Part shown: positions 8,109 to 17,204 of the stretch, one piece after another
Layout: each line of letters starts with the position of its first letter
Numbering within the stretch: the stretch's first letter is position 1
IMG/VR virus record: IMGVR_UViG_3300032323_003479
Location: 1-35,410 of that record
Source: a virus
Direction: 5' to 3' (one strand)
DNA length: 35,410 bases
Notes under the pieces: generated by a model
What the model was told of the DNA's origin: nothing
What the model saw: only the letters and a program-made list of their open reading frames with translations
Databases searched by the model: none
Program-made: the position numbers and the translations under genes

Positions 8109-10193
8109 ATGCCAAGTTGGAAAAAAGTCATTACATCCGGAAGCAGTGCTGCTTTCTCTTCTTTAATAGTTAGTAATACTATAACAGGTAGTATATCTGG
8201 TAGTTTAACAGGTAGTTTACAAGGAACAGCTAGTTGGGCTGAGTATGTTGTAAATGGAGGGAATATAAACACTAGTAGTCTAGTAACTACTTCGAGTTTT
8301 AACGCATTTACTTCAAGTGTAAATACATTTACAGCATCCTACAACACAGGATCTTTTAGTGGAAGTTTTAGTGGAAGTTTCTATGGAACTGCTAGTTGGG
8401 CTCAAAGTGCTTCTCAAGCTATAAGTTCAAGTTATGCTTTAACAGCTTCATATGCTTTAAATGGTGGTGTAACTAGTATTAATATAGCAGGAACTGGTTT
8501 AAGCATAAATCAAACTACAGGAGCAGTTATTATTACTGGAACAGGAGGAGGAGGTGGAGGAAATACAGCTACTGGTTCATATGGTAGTTTTTATGATACA
8601 GGTTCCCAAACCGCAGTATCAGCTACCACTATATATTCAATGTCTATATCTACAACAGATATTTCTAATGGTGTTTTTATAAGTGGTTCTACAAATCCAT
8701 ATAACACATATGTTAAGTTTACTAATGCTGGGGTATATAATATACAATTTTCTGCTCAATTTAGAAATACAGGAAATAATCCAGTAGATGTAACTATATG
8801 GACTAGAAAAAATAACATATCATCTGCTAATGACATTGCTGATTCATCAGGTAAATGTACTGTACCTGCTAAAAAAGGATCTATACCTGGTCATTTAATT
8901 ACTAGTTGGAATTATTATATATCATTAGTAGAAAGTGATTTTATTCAACTATTATGGCATGCTGATACAAGTAATGAGGTAACTTTAGAAACTATAGCTG
9001 CAGGAGTTAATCCAACTCATCCTAGAATTCCATCATTAATTCTAACAGCAAATAGAATAGATACATTCCTTTCAAATACAGGATCATTTACTGGCTCATT
9101 TACAGGAGAATTAATTGGTACCGCAAGTTGGGCTCAAAGTGCATCTCAAGCATTAACTGCTAGTTTTGTTCGAAACGCCCAAACAGCATCTTTCCTACCA
9201 ATAGGAACCTATCAAATAACAAGTAGTTGGGCTATAAATGCTTTAACAGCATCTTTTGCCCCTAACTATTTATTAACTTCTAGTTTTAACACTTGGACAG
9301 GATCTGTTTCTAGTCAATTTGATGGAACTTCAAGTTATACTAATTTCCCTAGACTAGGAATTAGATCAGGTAGTATAACAGGTATTGGGGATTTAGTATA
9401 CCATGTCCCCTTTTATAGAAATGTAGTAACAGGTTTTACTGGATCAGTATATACAGCTCCTTTTATTTCATCAACAGGAATTTTAGCATATTCATCCTCT
9501 TTAGATAGATTACTTACTACTGCTAGTTGGGCAGTGAATGCTTTAACAACTTCATATGCTAAAAATTCTCCTTCAACTTCACCTCAAGGTAACATAAGTG
9601 AAATACAATATAATGTAGATGGTACTAATTTTGGTGGAGTATCTACATTAACATATGATGGTACAGACCTAATAGGTACTGGTAGATTTGATGGTAATCT
9701 TAGATTAGGATTATTTAGAGGGACACAAACCGATATAGTAGTTGCTTCTGATACAGATGAAGTATTAATATATACATTCCCTATTCCTTCTGGTACTTTT
9801 ACTGATGATGATGTGATACGAGTAAGATGGCGCACTTATAATGCTAGTAAAGGATCACCTGAATATTACATTTATATAGCCGATACTGATGATTTTAATA
9901 CTGTATCTGGATCAGCTGCTAATATAATTGCTTTTTGTACTGCATCAAATAATACTATTAGTTATCTTCAAATGAAACGTGATTTTCCATTAAATTCTGT
10001 TAATGGTAGATTAGAGTATATTACACCATCAACACCATTAATAACAGATGATGTTTCTCTTATTAATGGTACTCCAATAAGGACATTTGCTATGGATTGG
10101 AATGAAACAAATTACTGGATGTTTTTCTCAGCTAAACCAAATGATGATAGTGCTTTGTGTGTATCAAAATATTGTACCATTGAACGAATATAA
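8109..10193 (+). CDS. Large tail fibre protein with beta-sandwich domain
   Basis: 694 aa. Domains in order: an SWKKV attachment-like N-terminus (1-15); Ser/Thr/Gly repeats with GSFSGSF and GTASWAQSASQA hexads (about 30-125); GGGGGN linker near 153; a C1q/TNF-like beta-sandwich at about 156-318 (SYGSFYDTGSQTAVS start, FTNAGVYNIQFSAQF core, PSLILTANRID end); a second TASW/TSSF hexad section (about 325-500); and a distinct C-terminal domain (about 535-694) with many aromatic residues and four cysteines. The last part is the best candidate for receptor binding. No catalytic or chaperone (S74-type) motif is seen. The fibre role is inferred from composition and layout; the fold call for the central domain is from pattern recognition. 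Confidence 0.8.
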   Translation: MPSWKKVITSGSSAAFSSLIVSNTITGSISGSLTGSLQGTASWAEYVVNGGNINTSSLVTTSSFNAFTSSVNTFTASYNTGSFSGSFSGSFYGTASWAQSASQAISSSYALTASYALNGGVTSINIAGTGLSINQTTGAVIITGTGGGGGGNTATGSYGSFYDTGSQTAVSATTIYSMSISTTDISNGVFISGSTNPYNTYVKFTNAGVYNIQFSAQFRNTGNNPVDVTIWTRKNNISSANDIADSSGKCTVPAKKGSIPGHLITSWNYYISLVESDFIQLLWHADTSNEVTLETIAAGVNPTHPRIPSLILTANRIDTFLSNTGSFTGSFTGELIGTASWAQSASQALTASFVRNAQTASFLPIGTYQITSSWAINALTASFAPNYLLTSSFNTWTGSVSSQFDGTSSYTNFPRLGIRSGSITGIGDLVYHVPFYRNVVTGFTGSVYTAPFISSTGILAYSSSLDRLLTTASWAVNALTTSYAKNSPSTSPQGNISEIQYNVDGTNFGGVSTLTYDGTDLIGTGRFDGNLRLGLFRGTQTDIVVASDTDEVLIYTFPIPSGTFTDDDVIRVRWRTYNASKGSPEYYIYIADTDDFNTVSGSAANIIAFCTASNNTISYLQMKRDFPLNSVNGRLEYITPSTPLITDDVSLINGTPIRTFAMDWNETNYWMFFSAKPNDDSALCVSKYCTIERI

Positions 10194-10214
10194 TCATAAC
10201 ATTTAGTTTTTTTA

Positions 10215-10225
10215 ATATTTATAAT
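10215..10225 (+). promoter_or_regulatory. ATATTTATAAT motif, candidate late promoter
   Basis: Sits 11 bases before the start of the 1316-aa fibre gene, the same spacing as before phoH and gp13. Confidence 0.5.
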
Positions 10226-10236
10226 TAAAATAATTA

Positions 10237-13200
10237 ATGGCCCAAGTCTATTTAAGTCAATATGCTAAAAGAGCAGCTCTAGCAGACACAGCATCATATG
10301 CTTTAAATGCTCCTACAGCTGCTATAGCATTACCTGGAGGCCGAAATACTCAAATTCAATTTAATAGCGGTAATTTAGCTTTAAGTGGAAGCCCTAGTTT
10401 TACTTTCAACTATGCTTCTAACCCTCAAGTATTATCTATGACAGGTAGTACTATTTTATCTGGTAGCACCTTTTTATTTGGTATACCAGATGATGGATTA
10501 CCTAAAATTTTAGTATATGATAATATTACAGGAGAAGTAGCATATACTGCTTCATCAGCTTTTGGAGGTCCAGGTTCAACTCCTGGAGGTCCTAATTTTT
10601 CTATTCAATATAATAATTCAAGTGATTTTGATGGGAGTAGTAATTTTACTTTTAATGGAACAAATACTGTAACTTTAACTGGTTCAATGCTTGTAAGTGG
10701 ATCAATTTCTGCTTCATTTGGACCTAATACTGTAGGATTTTTTGGTACAGCAAGTTGGGCTGTTAGTGCTTCTCAAGCTATTTCTGCTTCTAGAGCTACA
10801 ACTGCTTCTTTTGCTATATCAAGTTCAAGAGCAGTAACTGCTTCTTTTGCTTTAACAGCTAGTTTTGCTGTTTCATCTTCTTATGCTTCCTCTAGCCCAA
10901 ACTTTGCAAATACAAATTTAGAATTTACAGGCAATAGAAAACACAGTACTAATAATTATTCTTATTTTCTTTATAGTGATTTAGTAGGAGGTAATGATAC
11001 ACCATTTGATGGAATTGGTGTCAGTGGTAGTTATCATTATCTTAATAGTAGTTCAAATGTTTTAGGTACAGCTGCTGGCTCAACTGATACTTACACATAC
11101 ATTGAAATTACAACTCAATCTATTGATTTAAGTTTTAATGCTGATCCAATAATACCAAGTTCTTATACTTTTACTAAAAACTCTGCTTCTTTCTCTAGTT
11201 CATTAACAGTTACAAAATCAGTATTCTTTCCTGGCTTAACCTCAGCTTCACAACTAAATGTTGTAGTAATAGACTCAGCTTCAGGTAAATTATATTATTT
11301 AAATTCTTCCTCTTTAGGAGGAGGAACAGCTACTTTTTCAGGTACTGATACTCAAGTAGTATTTTTTAGTGGTAGTACTCAAGTAAGTGGTAGTCCACGC
11401 ATCACATTTGATTATATAAATAACCATTTCCGTATAACAGGAAGTACTACTCTTTCAGGTAGTACATACTTGCCTGGTATAGATAATACATCTCAACAAT
11501 ATGTTTTAACTTATAATCCTGATAATGGAGGACAAGTTTATTACACAGCTTCAAATGCTTTATCTGCTGTATCTACTCCTTTAAATATTAAAGATGATAA
11601 TATAGATGTAAAAAGTAACCCTACATTTATAAACTTTACAGGTTCAGGAGTATCTGCTTCTGTTAATGGAGCTGGAGTAGATGTTTATATTCCTGGAGGT
11701 GGAGTTGGAACCCCAGGCGGAAATAATACTCAAATTCAATTTAATGGAGGTGGAGTATTTAGTGGAAGTAATAATTTTACTTTTATAAGTAGTTCTAATA
11801 TAGTCAATTTAACAGGTTCAATGATAGTGAGTGGAGCAATTTCTGCTTCATTTGGACCTAACACTGTTGGATTCTTTGGTACTGCTTCTTGGGCTCAAAG
11901 TGCTTCTCAAGCTATAAGTTCAAGTTATAGTTTAAGTAGCAGCTATGCTTTATCAAGTTCTTATAGTTTAAGTAGCTCATATGCCCTTAGTGCTTCTTAT
12001 GCTTTAAGTTCAAGTTACGCCTTATCTTCTTCATATGCATTAAGTAGTAGTTATACTCTATCTTCATCATATGCTTTAAGTGCATCTTATAGTTTAAGTA
12101 GTTCATATGCTCTAAGTAGTAGCTATGCTTTATCAAGTTCTTATGCCCTTAGTGCATCATATACTTTAAGTAGTAGTTACGCTTTAAGTGCTTCATATTC
12201 CTTATCAAGTTCCTACGCACTATCAGCATCTTACAGTGATACAAGTTCATTTTCATTTACCTCATCATTAGCATTTACTGCTTCATTTATAACTGCCTCT
12301 AATGTATGGGGACCATTTGGTTCTAGTAGTGTATTAAGTGCTTCTTATGCTTCTGGATCTACAAGTGCTTCTTATGCTTTAACAGCAAGTTTTGCTTTAA
12401 ATGGAGGAGGTGGGACACCTGCTCCAGAAAACACATATATCCAATATAATAGTGGAAGTAAATTTGGGGCAACAGGATCATTTAGATTTATTTATAATTC
12501 ACAAAGTTTACAACAAGGATTTAATGTAACTGCTTCTGGTTTATATTCTCATGCTGAAGGAGACTCAGCTATAGCAGGTTGGAAAGGATTTAGAGTAGCT
12601 ATATTAACTAATGGTTTAATTACTATTCAAGATAATATCGATTATTCTTCTGAGTTTACAAGTGGTACTATAATTTTATTTGATGGTACCTATTATAAAA
12701 CATATTCTTATAATACTATAAACTATAGTGCTCCTAATTTTACAATTCAACTAGATAACTTAGGAGTTAACTACTCCCCTGCCCCAGCAGTTGGAACGTC
12801 TGTAGCTGATACCTCTAATTTAAATAGTCCTTTAGCTTATATGAATAATGGAAATTATTCTCATGCTGAAGGACAAGCTATAACATATGCTAATTACTCA
12901 CATGCTGAAGGAGGAGGTCAAGCATATGGATTTTCATCACATGCTGAGGGTATAGGCCAAGCACACGGACAGTCTTCTCATGCTGAAGGCAATGGAATTG
13001 CTTGGGGTACTAATTCTCATGCTGAAGGAGCAGGTCAAGCAGGAGATTCTTCACATGCTGAAGGAAATGGTACAACTGCTGGTTGGAGAGGATTTGGTGT
13101 AACTTCTGTAGTTAATGGATTGATTACTCTAAATCTTGGAGTTGATTGCAGTACTGAATTCCCAGGTAGCACCATCATATTACGCAACACCAGCACTAAT

Positions 13201-14187
13201 TTATCATATTTTTACACATATAATGCTATAAACTATAATGCCCCTAATTTCACCATTCAGTTAGATGACACTAGCATTAACTTAGGCTCAGGTGCTATAG
13301 TAGCTGATATAAGTAACTTATTTAGCCCATTGGCTAATTCATCACCCACATTTTTTAGTCATACTGAAGGAGCAAGTACATTCGCTTATGGATTTTACTC
13401 TCATGCTGGTGGTAATAGTACAATAGCTTTAGGAGATAATCAATTTGTAGTTGGTGCTTATAATCAATCTATCAATTCTTCTAGTGCGTTTATAATTGGA
13501 GATGGAACATCAAGTACTCGCCATAATTTGTTATTTGCTTCTCAATCATGGTTTGAAGTAAGTGCTTCAAGTGTATTTTTAAAAGGCTTAACTAATACAG
13601 CTAAGACTAATGTAATAACAATTGATACAAATACTGGTCAATTGTTTTACACCGCATCAAATACAATTGGAGGAGGTGGTGGAAGTCCAACTCCTCCTGC
13701 TACTCCACTTAATAGTATTCAATTTAATACAGCTAGTGCATTTGGTGGAAGTGCTGCTCTTACCTTTATTTCTGCTAGTTCAACAGCTATATTAACAGGT
13801 TCTTTAATAACATCAGGTTCTACCCAAACTATAGGAACTGCTAGTATTAATGGTATAGCCTTAATAGGTACTTCCTCAGCTTATGCTCAATACACCACAG
13901 CTAAAATTACAACTGTAAGTGGTATTAATACTATTTATTCCTTACAAACAGCATCATATGATGGAGCATTTTTTGACTACACTTTAATATCAGGATTAAA
14001 TGCTAGAGCAGGACAAATAATGTCTATATGGAGTGGCAGTGAAATAAGACACACAGAAACAACAACAACAGATATAGGATCAACTTCTGAATTTATATTT
14101 TCAGTAGCATTAACAGCAGGTTCTGCTTCACTACAAGTGACAGGATCTATAGGTGCAATAATAAAAACAATAATAAAAAGTATATAA
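10237..14187 (+). CDS. Giant tail fibre with hexad array and SHAEG beta-roll
   Basis: 1316 aa, the longest fibre gene here. Order: unique N-terminus (MAQVYLSQYAKRAALADTAS); repeated units of NTQIQFN(S/G)G + FTF + LTGS, seen near residues 33, 125, 492 and 1160; TASWA/SASQA hexads; a pure hexapeptide array at 562-668; then a YadA-head-like section with SHAEG turns at 771 and 875-943, interrupted by two copies of a domain of about 95 residues (starting GWKGFRV and GWRGFGV). It continues through SHTEG and SHAGG to VVGAYN and a FIIGDGTS segment, the usual exit of such beta-rolls. The C-terminal part (about 1150-1316) is a putative tip. It probably forms a trimeric, elongated host-recognition fibre. 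A double stop (TAATAA) ends it, 4 bases before the next gene. Confidence 0.85.
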   Translation: MAQVYLSQYAKRAALADTASYALNAPTAAIALPGGRNTQIQFNSGNLALSGSPSFTFNYASNPQVLSMTGSTILSGSTFLFGIPDDGLPKILVYDNITGEVAYTASSAFGGPGSTPGGPNFSIQYNNSSDFDGSSNFTFNGTNTVTLTGSMLVSGSISASFGPNTVGFFGTASWAVSASQAISASRATTASFAISSSRAVTASFALTASFAVSSSYASSSPNFANTNLEFTGNRKHSTNNYSYFLYSDLVGGNDTPFDGIGVSGSYHYLNSSSNVLGTAAGSTDTYTYIEITTQSIDLSFNADPIIPSSYTFTKNSASFSSSLTVTKSVFFPGLTSASQLNVVVIDSASGKLYYLNSSSLGGGTATFSGTDTQVVFFSGSTQVSGSPRITFDYINNHFRITGSTTLSGSTYLPGIDNTSQQYVLTYNPDNGGQVYYTASNALSAVSTPLNIKDDNIDVKSNPTFINFTGSGVSASVNGAGVDVYIPGGGVGTPGGNNTQIQFNGGGVFSGSNNFTFISSSNIVNLTGSMIVSGAISASFGPNTVGFFGTASWAQSASQAISSSYSLSSSYALSSSYSLSSSYALSASYALSSSYALSSSYALSSSYTLSSSYALSASYSLSSSYALSSSYALSSSYALSASYTLSSSYALSASYSLSSSYALSASYSDTSSFSFTSSLAFTASFITASNVWGPFGSSSVLSASYASGSTSASYALTASFALNGGGGTPAPENTYIQYNSGSKFGATGSFRFIYNSQSLQQGFNVTASGLYSHAEGDSAIAGWKGFRVAILTNGLITIQDNIDYSSEFTSGTIILFDGTYYKTYSYNTINYSAPNFTIQLDNLGVNYSPAPAVGTSVADTSNLNSPLAYMNNGNYSHAEGQAITYANYSHAEGGGQAYGFSSHAEGIGQAHGQSSHAEGNGIAWGTNSHAEGAGQAGDSSHAEGNGTTAGWRGFGVTSVVNGLITLNLGVDCSTEFPGSTIILRNTSTNLSYFYTYNAINYNAPNFTIQLDDTSINLGSGAIVADISNLFSPLANSSPTFFSHTEGASTFAYGFYSHAGGNSTIALGDNQFVVGAYNQSINSSSAFIIGDGTSSTRHNLLFASQSWFEVSASSVFLKGLTNTAKTNVITIDTNTGQLFYTASNTIGGGGGSPTPPATPLNSIQFNTASAFGGSAALTFISASSTAILTGSLITSGSTQTIGTASINGIALIGTSSAYAQYTTAKITTVSGINTIYSLQTASYDGAFFDYTLISGLNARAGQIMSIWSGSEIRHTETTTTDIGSTSEFIFSVALTAGSASLQVTGSIGAIIKTIIKSI
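11920..12240 (+). repeat. 17-18 tandem hexapeptide units (SSYALS type)
   Basis: Seventeen consecutive six-residue units of form (S/A)SY(A/S/T)LS, plus a degenerate eighteenth, encoded by 18-nt units. The protein is almost perfectly periodic while the codons differ from unit to unit, including Ser coded by both AGY and TCN at the same place. Confidence 0.95.
12859..13065 (+). repeat. SHAEG repeats with 39-nt period
   Basis: Six SHAEG turns start at 12859, 12898, 12937, 12976, 13015 and 13051: four gaps of 39 nt and one of 36. This is the 13-residue turn period of a YadA-like left-handed beta-roll. A separate SHAEG lies at 12547. Confidence 0.9.
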
Positions 14188-14191
14188 TAAA

Positions 14192-14938
14192 ATGAGTATT
14201 TCAATTAGTGGAGAAATAGTTACAAATGGATTAGTTATTCATTTGGATGCTTTAAATAACAGGTCATACCCTGGAAGTGGAACAAGTTGGATTGATTTAA
14301 CCCCTTACAATAATACAGGTGACCTAGATGTTGCTGATAGCCCAGTAATTATACAAAATGGTTATGCTTCTTTTGTAGCTGATAGGGCTGGAAGCAATAG
14401 TCAATATATGTCTATTAGTTCTATATCTGAAATAAGTAGCTTAACTAATTATGTAACTGTAGATATGTGGGCTAAAATGCCTTCTAATTTAGGTAATAAT
14501 AATACAGCTAATTCATATATTTTTGGGTTTTCAACTTATGGTGTTTCTTTTAGAGAAGGTTCTGGTAATTATGATGGAGATTTTGGTTTTACAACTATAA
14601 ATAGTGATGTATTTGGAATAAGTGATGTACCTTATATTACTGGTAGTTTAGTAAATAAATGGAACCATTATAGTTTTGTAATGTGTAGTAGTTCTATATC
14701 TAGTGGAAGCCAAAAAATATATATTAACTCTACACCATTAGTTTTAAGTCAAGTTAATGGATCTGAAGGTAGTAGACAATTTACTAATAATTTATCTTTT
14801 GGGACTAGAGGCAGCAATCCTGGTGATAGATGCACAACCTATGAAGCAGCTTTAATAAAAGTCTACAACCGCGAACTTTCACAAGCAGAAGTAACTCAAA
14901 ACTTTAACGCACATAAAGGAAGATTTAACATATATTAA
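14192..14938 (+). CDS. LamG/concanavalin-A-like lectin protein, copy 1
   Basis: 248 aa. It has the pattern of LamG-like jelly-roll proteins common in phages and bacteria: GLVIHLDALN, SYPGSGTSWIDL near the start; a middle with VTVDMWAKM and WNHYSFVM; and KVYNRELSQAEVTQNFNAHK at the end. Such domains bind glycans, so a role as a receptor-binding tip or decoration is likely. The neighbour at 14953 is a diverged duplicate with the same start (GLxxHxDALN) and the identical ending AHKGRFNIY. It begins 4 bases after the giant fibre stop, so it probably shares that transcript. No signal peptide or catalytic residues are seen. Confidence 0.82.
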   Translation: MSISISGEIVTNGLVIHLDALNNRSYPGSGTSWIDLTPYNNTGDLDVADSPVIIQNGYASFVADRAGSNSQYMSISSISEISSLTNYVTVDMWAKMPSNLGNNNTANSYIFGFSTYGVSFREGSGNYDGDFGFTTINSDVFGISDVPYITGSLVNKWNHYSFVMCSSSISSGSQKIYINSTPLVLSQVNGSEGSRQFTNNLSFGTRGSNPGDRCTTYEAALIKVYNRELSQAEVTQNFNAHKGRFNIY

Positions 14939-14952
14939 AATTTAATTAAACA

Positions 14953-15705
14953 ATGAGCACTACAATAGGTGGAAAAATAGTTACAAATGGATTAATATTG
15001 CATTATGATGCTTTAAACCCAATATCTTATCCTGGAAGTGGAACAGATTGGGATAGTATACCATTAAGTACAAACTGCTCAGCAAGTCTAAATCTTGGTA
15101 CAAATCCAATAACTATATCTAATGGATATGCTACCCTAAATTCTAGTGATGAACCTAATGGACTTACAGAAGGTTTTTCTTTAAGTCGATTTACAAGTTA
15201 TGTAACTATTGATTTTTGGGCTAGAATTCGTCCTGTTGCTGGTACTGGGATAAAAAAATTATTAGGTATAGGTAATGTTGGTGGTTATTATATAGCTTAT
15301 AATAGTAATGCTCCTTATTTTGGAGTTGGAACAAATGGTACAGATATTTGGGGAATAGAAGATGCTACTTTTAACTCACTAGGGATTCTTAATAATTGGG
15401 CCCATTATAGTTGTGTGTTAGCCAATGGAACAGATAACCCAGGCTTTCCTGATCTCCCACCAGAAGATCAAAAAACTTATGTGAATGGAACATTACCAAC
15501 AAATGTCCGCGCAAATGATCAAGATTATGCTAGTCAAAGAGTGTTTAATACTGAAGATATTTCCAAAATTCGAATAGGAGGTCCATATGCCGGTAATTAT
15601 GCTAACGCTGATATAGCTATAATAAAAGTTTACAATCGAGCCCTTACTCTACCAGAAGTAACTCAAAATTTTAATGCACATAAAGGAAGGTTTAATATTT
15701 ATTAA
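14953..15705 (+). CDS. LamG/concanavalin-A-like lectin protein, copy 2
   Basis: 250 aa, paralogue of the preceding gene. Shared elements are KIVTNGLILHYDALNP, YPGSGTDWDS, YVTIDFWARI, WAHYSCVLAN and the end KVYNRALTLPEVTQNFNAHK. The central residues and loops differ strongly between the copies, while both ends are conserved at the DNA level too. That suggests a common mounting surface with variable ligand-binding loops. It may give the phage a second glycan specificity. It lies 14 bases after copy 1. Confidence 0.82.
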   Translation: MSTTIGGKIVTNGLILHYDALNPISYPGSGTDWDSIPLSTNCSASLNLGTNPITISNGYATLNSSDEPNGLTEGFSLSRFTSYVTIDFWARIRPVAGTGIKKLLGIGNVGGYYIAYNSNAPYFGVGTNGTDIWGIEDATFNSLGILNNWAHYSCVLANGTDNPGFPDLPPEDQKTYVNGTLPTNVRANDQDYASQRVFNTEDISKIRIGGPYAGNYANADIAIIKVYNRALTLPEVTQNFNAHKGRFNIY

Positions 15706-15738
15706 TAACAAATCTTGGATAGGGAAAAGATTTAAAGT

Positions 15739-17049
15739 ATGGCAAATGAATTTGTAATAAAAAATGGGTATTTCTCTCAAGGAAATTCCAATGTAACAGG
15801 ATCGTTACAAGTAACTGGATCTGTAGGTGTTACTGGATCTGTGTCTATAACACAAAATGTTACTGCTTCTAAAGCTCTATTCTCTAGCTCTAATAATAAC
15901 CAATTAATAGTTATAGGCTCTGGATCTTCTTCTTGGATAACAGGAATCTATGGTTCTCAAGGTAATCTACTAACAGTAACAGACACAATGTCTGGCTCCT
16001 TATTTACTGTAGCTGATATTTCTGGATACCCAGTACTTAAAGTTATTTCTGATCATTATACAAATAATGTACAAATAGTAGGAGACACATCCTTAACTGG
16101 TTCCTTATCAATAACACAGAACATTACTGCCTCTAAAGCTCTATTCTCAAGCTCAAATGGAGACCAATTAACAGTAATAGGATCTGGTTCAACTGTAGCC
16201 CAAATGTATGGCTCACAAGGTAATTTATTAGTAGTAAATGATACTTTCTCTGGCTCAATATTCACCGTTACAGATATTTCTGGTTATCCAATATTAGACA
16301 TTACTTCTGATTATTATACAGGGTCTGTGTTTTTGCCTATGATGCAATCACAATCCCAACAATATATTGTAGCATATAATTCTCAATCAGGATTGTTAAC
16401 ATACATGTCTGCAAGTGTTATTGGTGGGGGTAGTTCAACTCCTCCTTTTCCATATACTGGTAGTGCTGTTATAACAGGTAGTTTAATAGTTTCTGGCGGA
16501 TTTTTTGTGTATAATACATCTCCTCAATATAAAATTATTGATAGTACTTTATCTAATCTATACTATAGTAATGGTAAAACATCAGTTGGTTGGGCTGATA
16601 GTCAACTTAGAGATACAAATGAGGTTGTATCTATTAATTGGAATGAAAGAACACTGTTCGCTAATAACAATGAAACAATTCATCTAAATTGGGATAACCC
16701 AGCGTACATGACTTTGCCTAATATAAATGAAGGAGTGATAACACAAGTTCTTGGGATAGATAGTTTTAATAGAGTATATGTTACATCTTCAACAGCGTTT
16801 GGAGGTGGAGGTGCTTTTAACTCAACTTCTTCTGTTATAGGAAATGGAGCACTTGCAACTTGGAATATAAATCATGGTTTTAATACAAGAAATCTTCACA
16901 TAACAGTATATGAAAGTAGTTCAAATGGAGTAACAGGTAATGGCGAAACAGTTTACCCAGACATAAGAAGAATAAACAATAATACAGCAAGTATTGTATT
17001 TGCAAATCCTCCTTTAACAAATCAGTATATAGTTTATATATCACAATAA
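15739..17049 (+). CDS. Tail fibre protein with duplicated internal module
   Basis: 436 aa. The N-terminus MANEFVIKNGYFSQG is followed by VTGSLQVTGSV beta-repeats. Residues 36-105 and 124-190 are two copies of one module (SITQN-T-ASKALFSSSN ... SQGNLL-V-DT-SGS-FTV-DISGYP). After a GGGSSTPPFP linker (about 230) comes a different middle section, and then a C-terminal domain of about 70 residues (NINHGFNTRNLHITVYES, ending NQYIVYISQ), which looks like a small beta-sandwich tip. It is a probable trimeric fibre. Its stop overlaps the next start (TAATG). Confidence 0.8.
   Translation: MANEFVIKNGYFSQGNSNVTGSLQVTGSVGVTGSVSITQNVTASKALFSSSNNNQLIVIGSGSSSWITGIYGSQGNLLTVTDTMSGSLFTVADISGYPVLKVISDHYTNNVQIVGDTSLTGSLSITQNITASKALFSSSNGDQLTVIGSGSTVAQMYGSQGNLLVVNDTFSGSIFTVTDISGYPILDITSDYYTGSVFLPMMQSQSQQYIVAYNSQSGLLTYMSASVIGGGSSTPPFPYTGSAVITGSLIVSGGFFVYNTSPQYKIIDSTLSNLYYSNGKTSVGWADSQLRDTNEVVSINWNERTLFANNNETIHLNWDNPAYMTLPNINEGVITQVLGIDSFNRVYVTSSTAFGGGGAFNSTSSVIGNGALATWNINHGFNTRNLHITVYESSSNGVTGNGETVYPDIRRINNNTASIVFANPPLTNQYIVYISQ
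15844..16312 (+). repeat. Direct duplication of a fibre module of about 65-70 residues
   Basis: Copies begin at 15844 and 16108. Both encode SITQN, ASKALFSSSN, GSQGNLL and DISGYP, and DNA similarity is visible across the first 60 bases. Confidence 0.85.
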
Positions 17050-17204
17050 TGGCACAATTTTTAACCGAAATACAATTCGCAACTGTAAGTTCTATAGAAA
17101 CCCCAGAACCTGGATTTATTACTATATATGCTAATACAGATGGATTTTTATATGCTAGATTATCAAATGGAACTCAAGTTAGATTAAGTAATACTCCTAT
17201 ATGA
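17049..17204 (+). CDS. Small fibre-associated protein, 51 aa
   Basis: 51 aa, beginning MAQFLTEIQFATVSS and ending QVRLSNTPI. Both ends overlap neighbours: TAATG with the fibre upstream and ATGA with the glycine-rich adhesin downstream. Such tight coupling, together with an ordinary codon pattern, makes it a real gene. The segment PEPGFITIYANTDGFLYAR resembles the short beta-strand 'collar' found near the N-terminus of many fibre and adhesin proteins. It may be an adapter for the adhesin that follows. No family is assigned. Confidence 0.7.
   Translation: MAQFLTEIQFATVSSIETPEPGFITIYANTDGFLYARLSNGTQVRLSNTPI

Noticed and set aside
11920-13065. CRISPR-like regular repeats (18-nt and 39-nt periods)
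   Set aside because: No unique spacers, the repeats are in frame and translate into periodic protein, and the DNA copies are not identical.
16505-16687. 60-aa + strand ORF within the 436-aa fibre gene
   Set aside because: Entirely inside another gene in a different frame, with no leader, and the fibre frame is clearly coding there.
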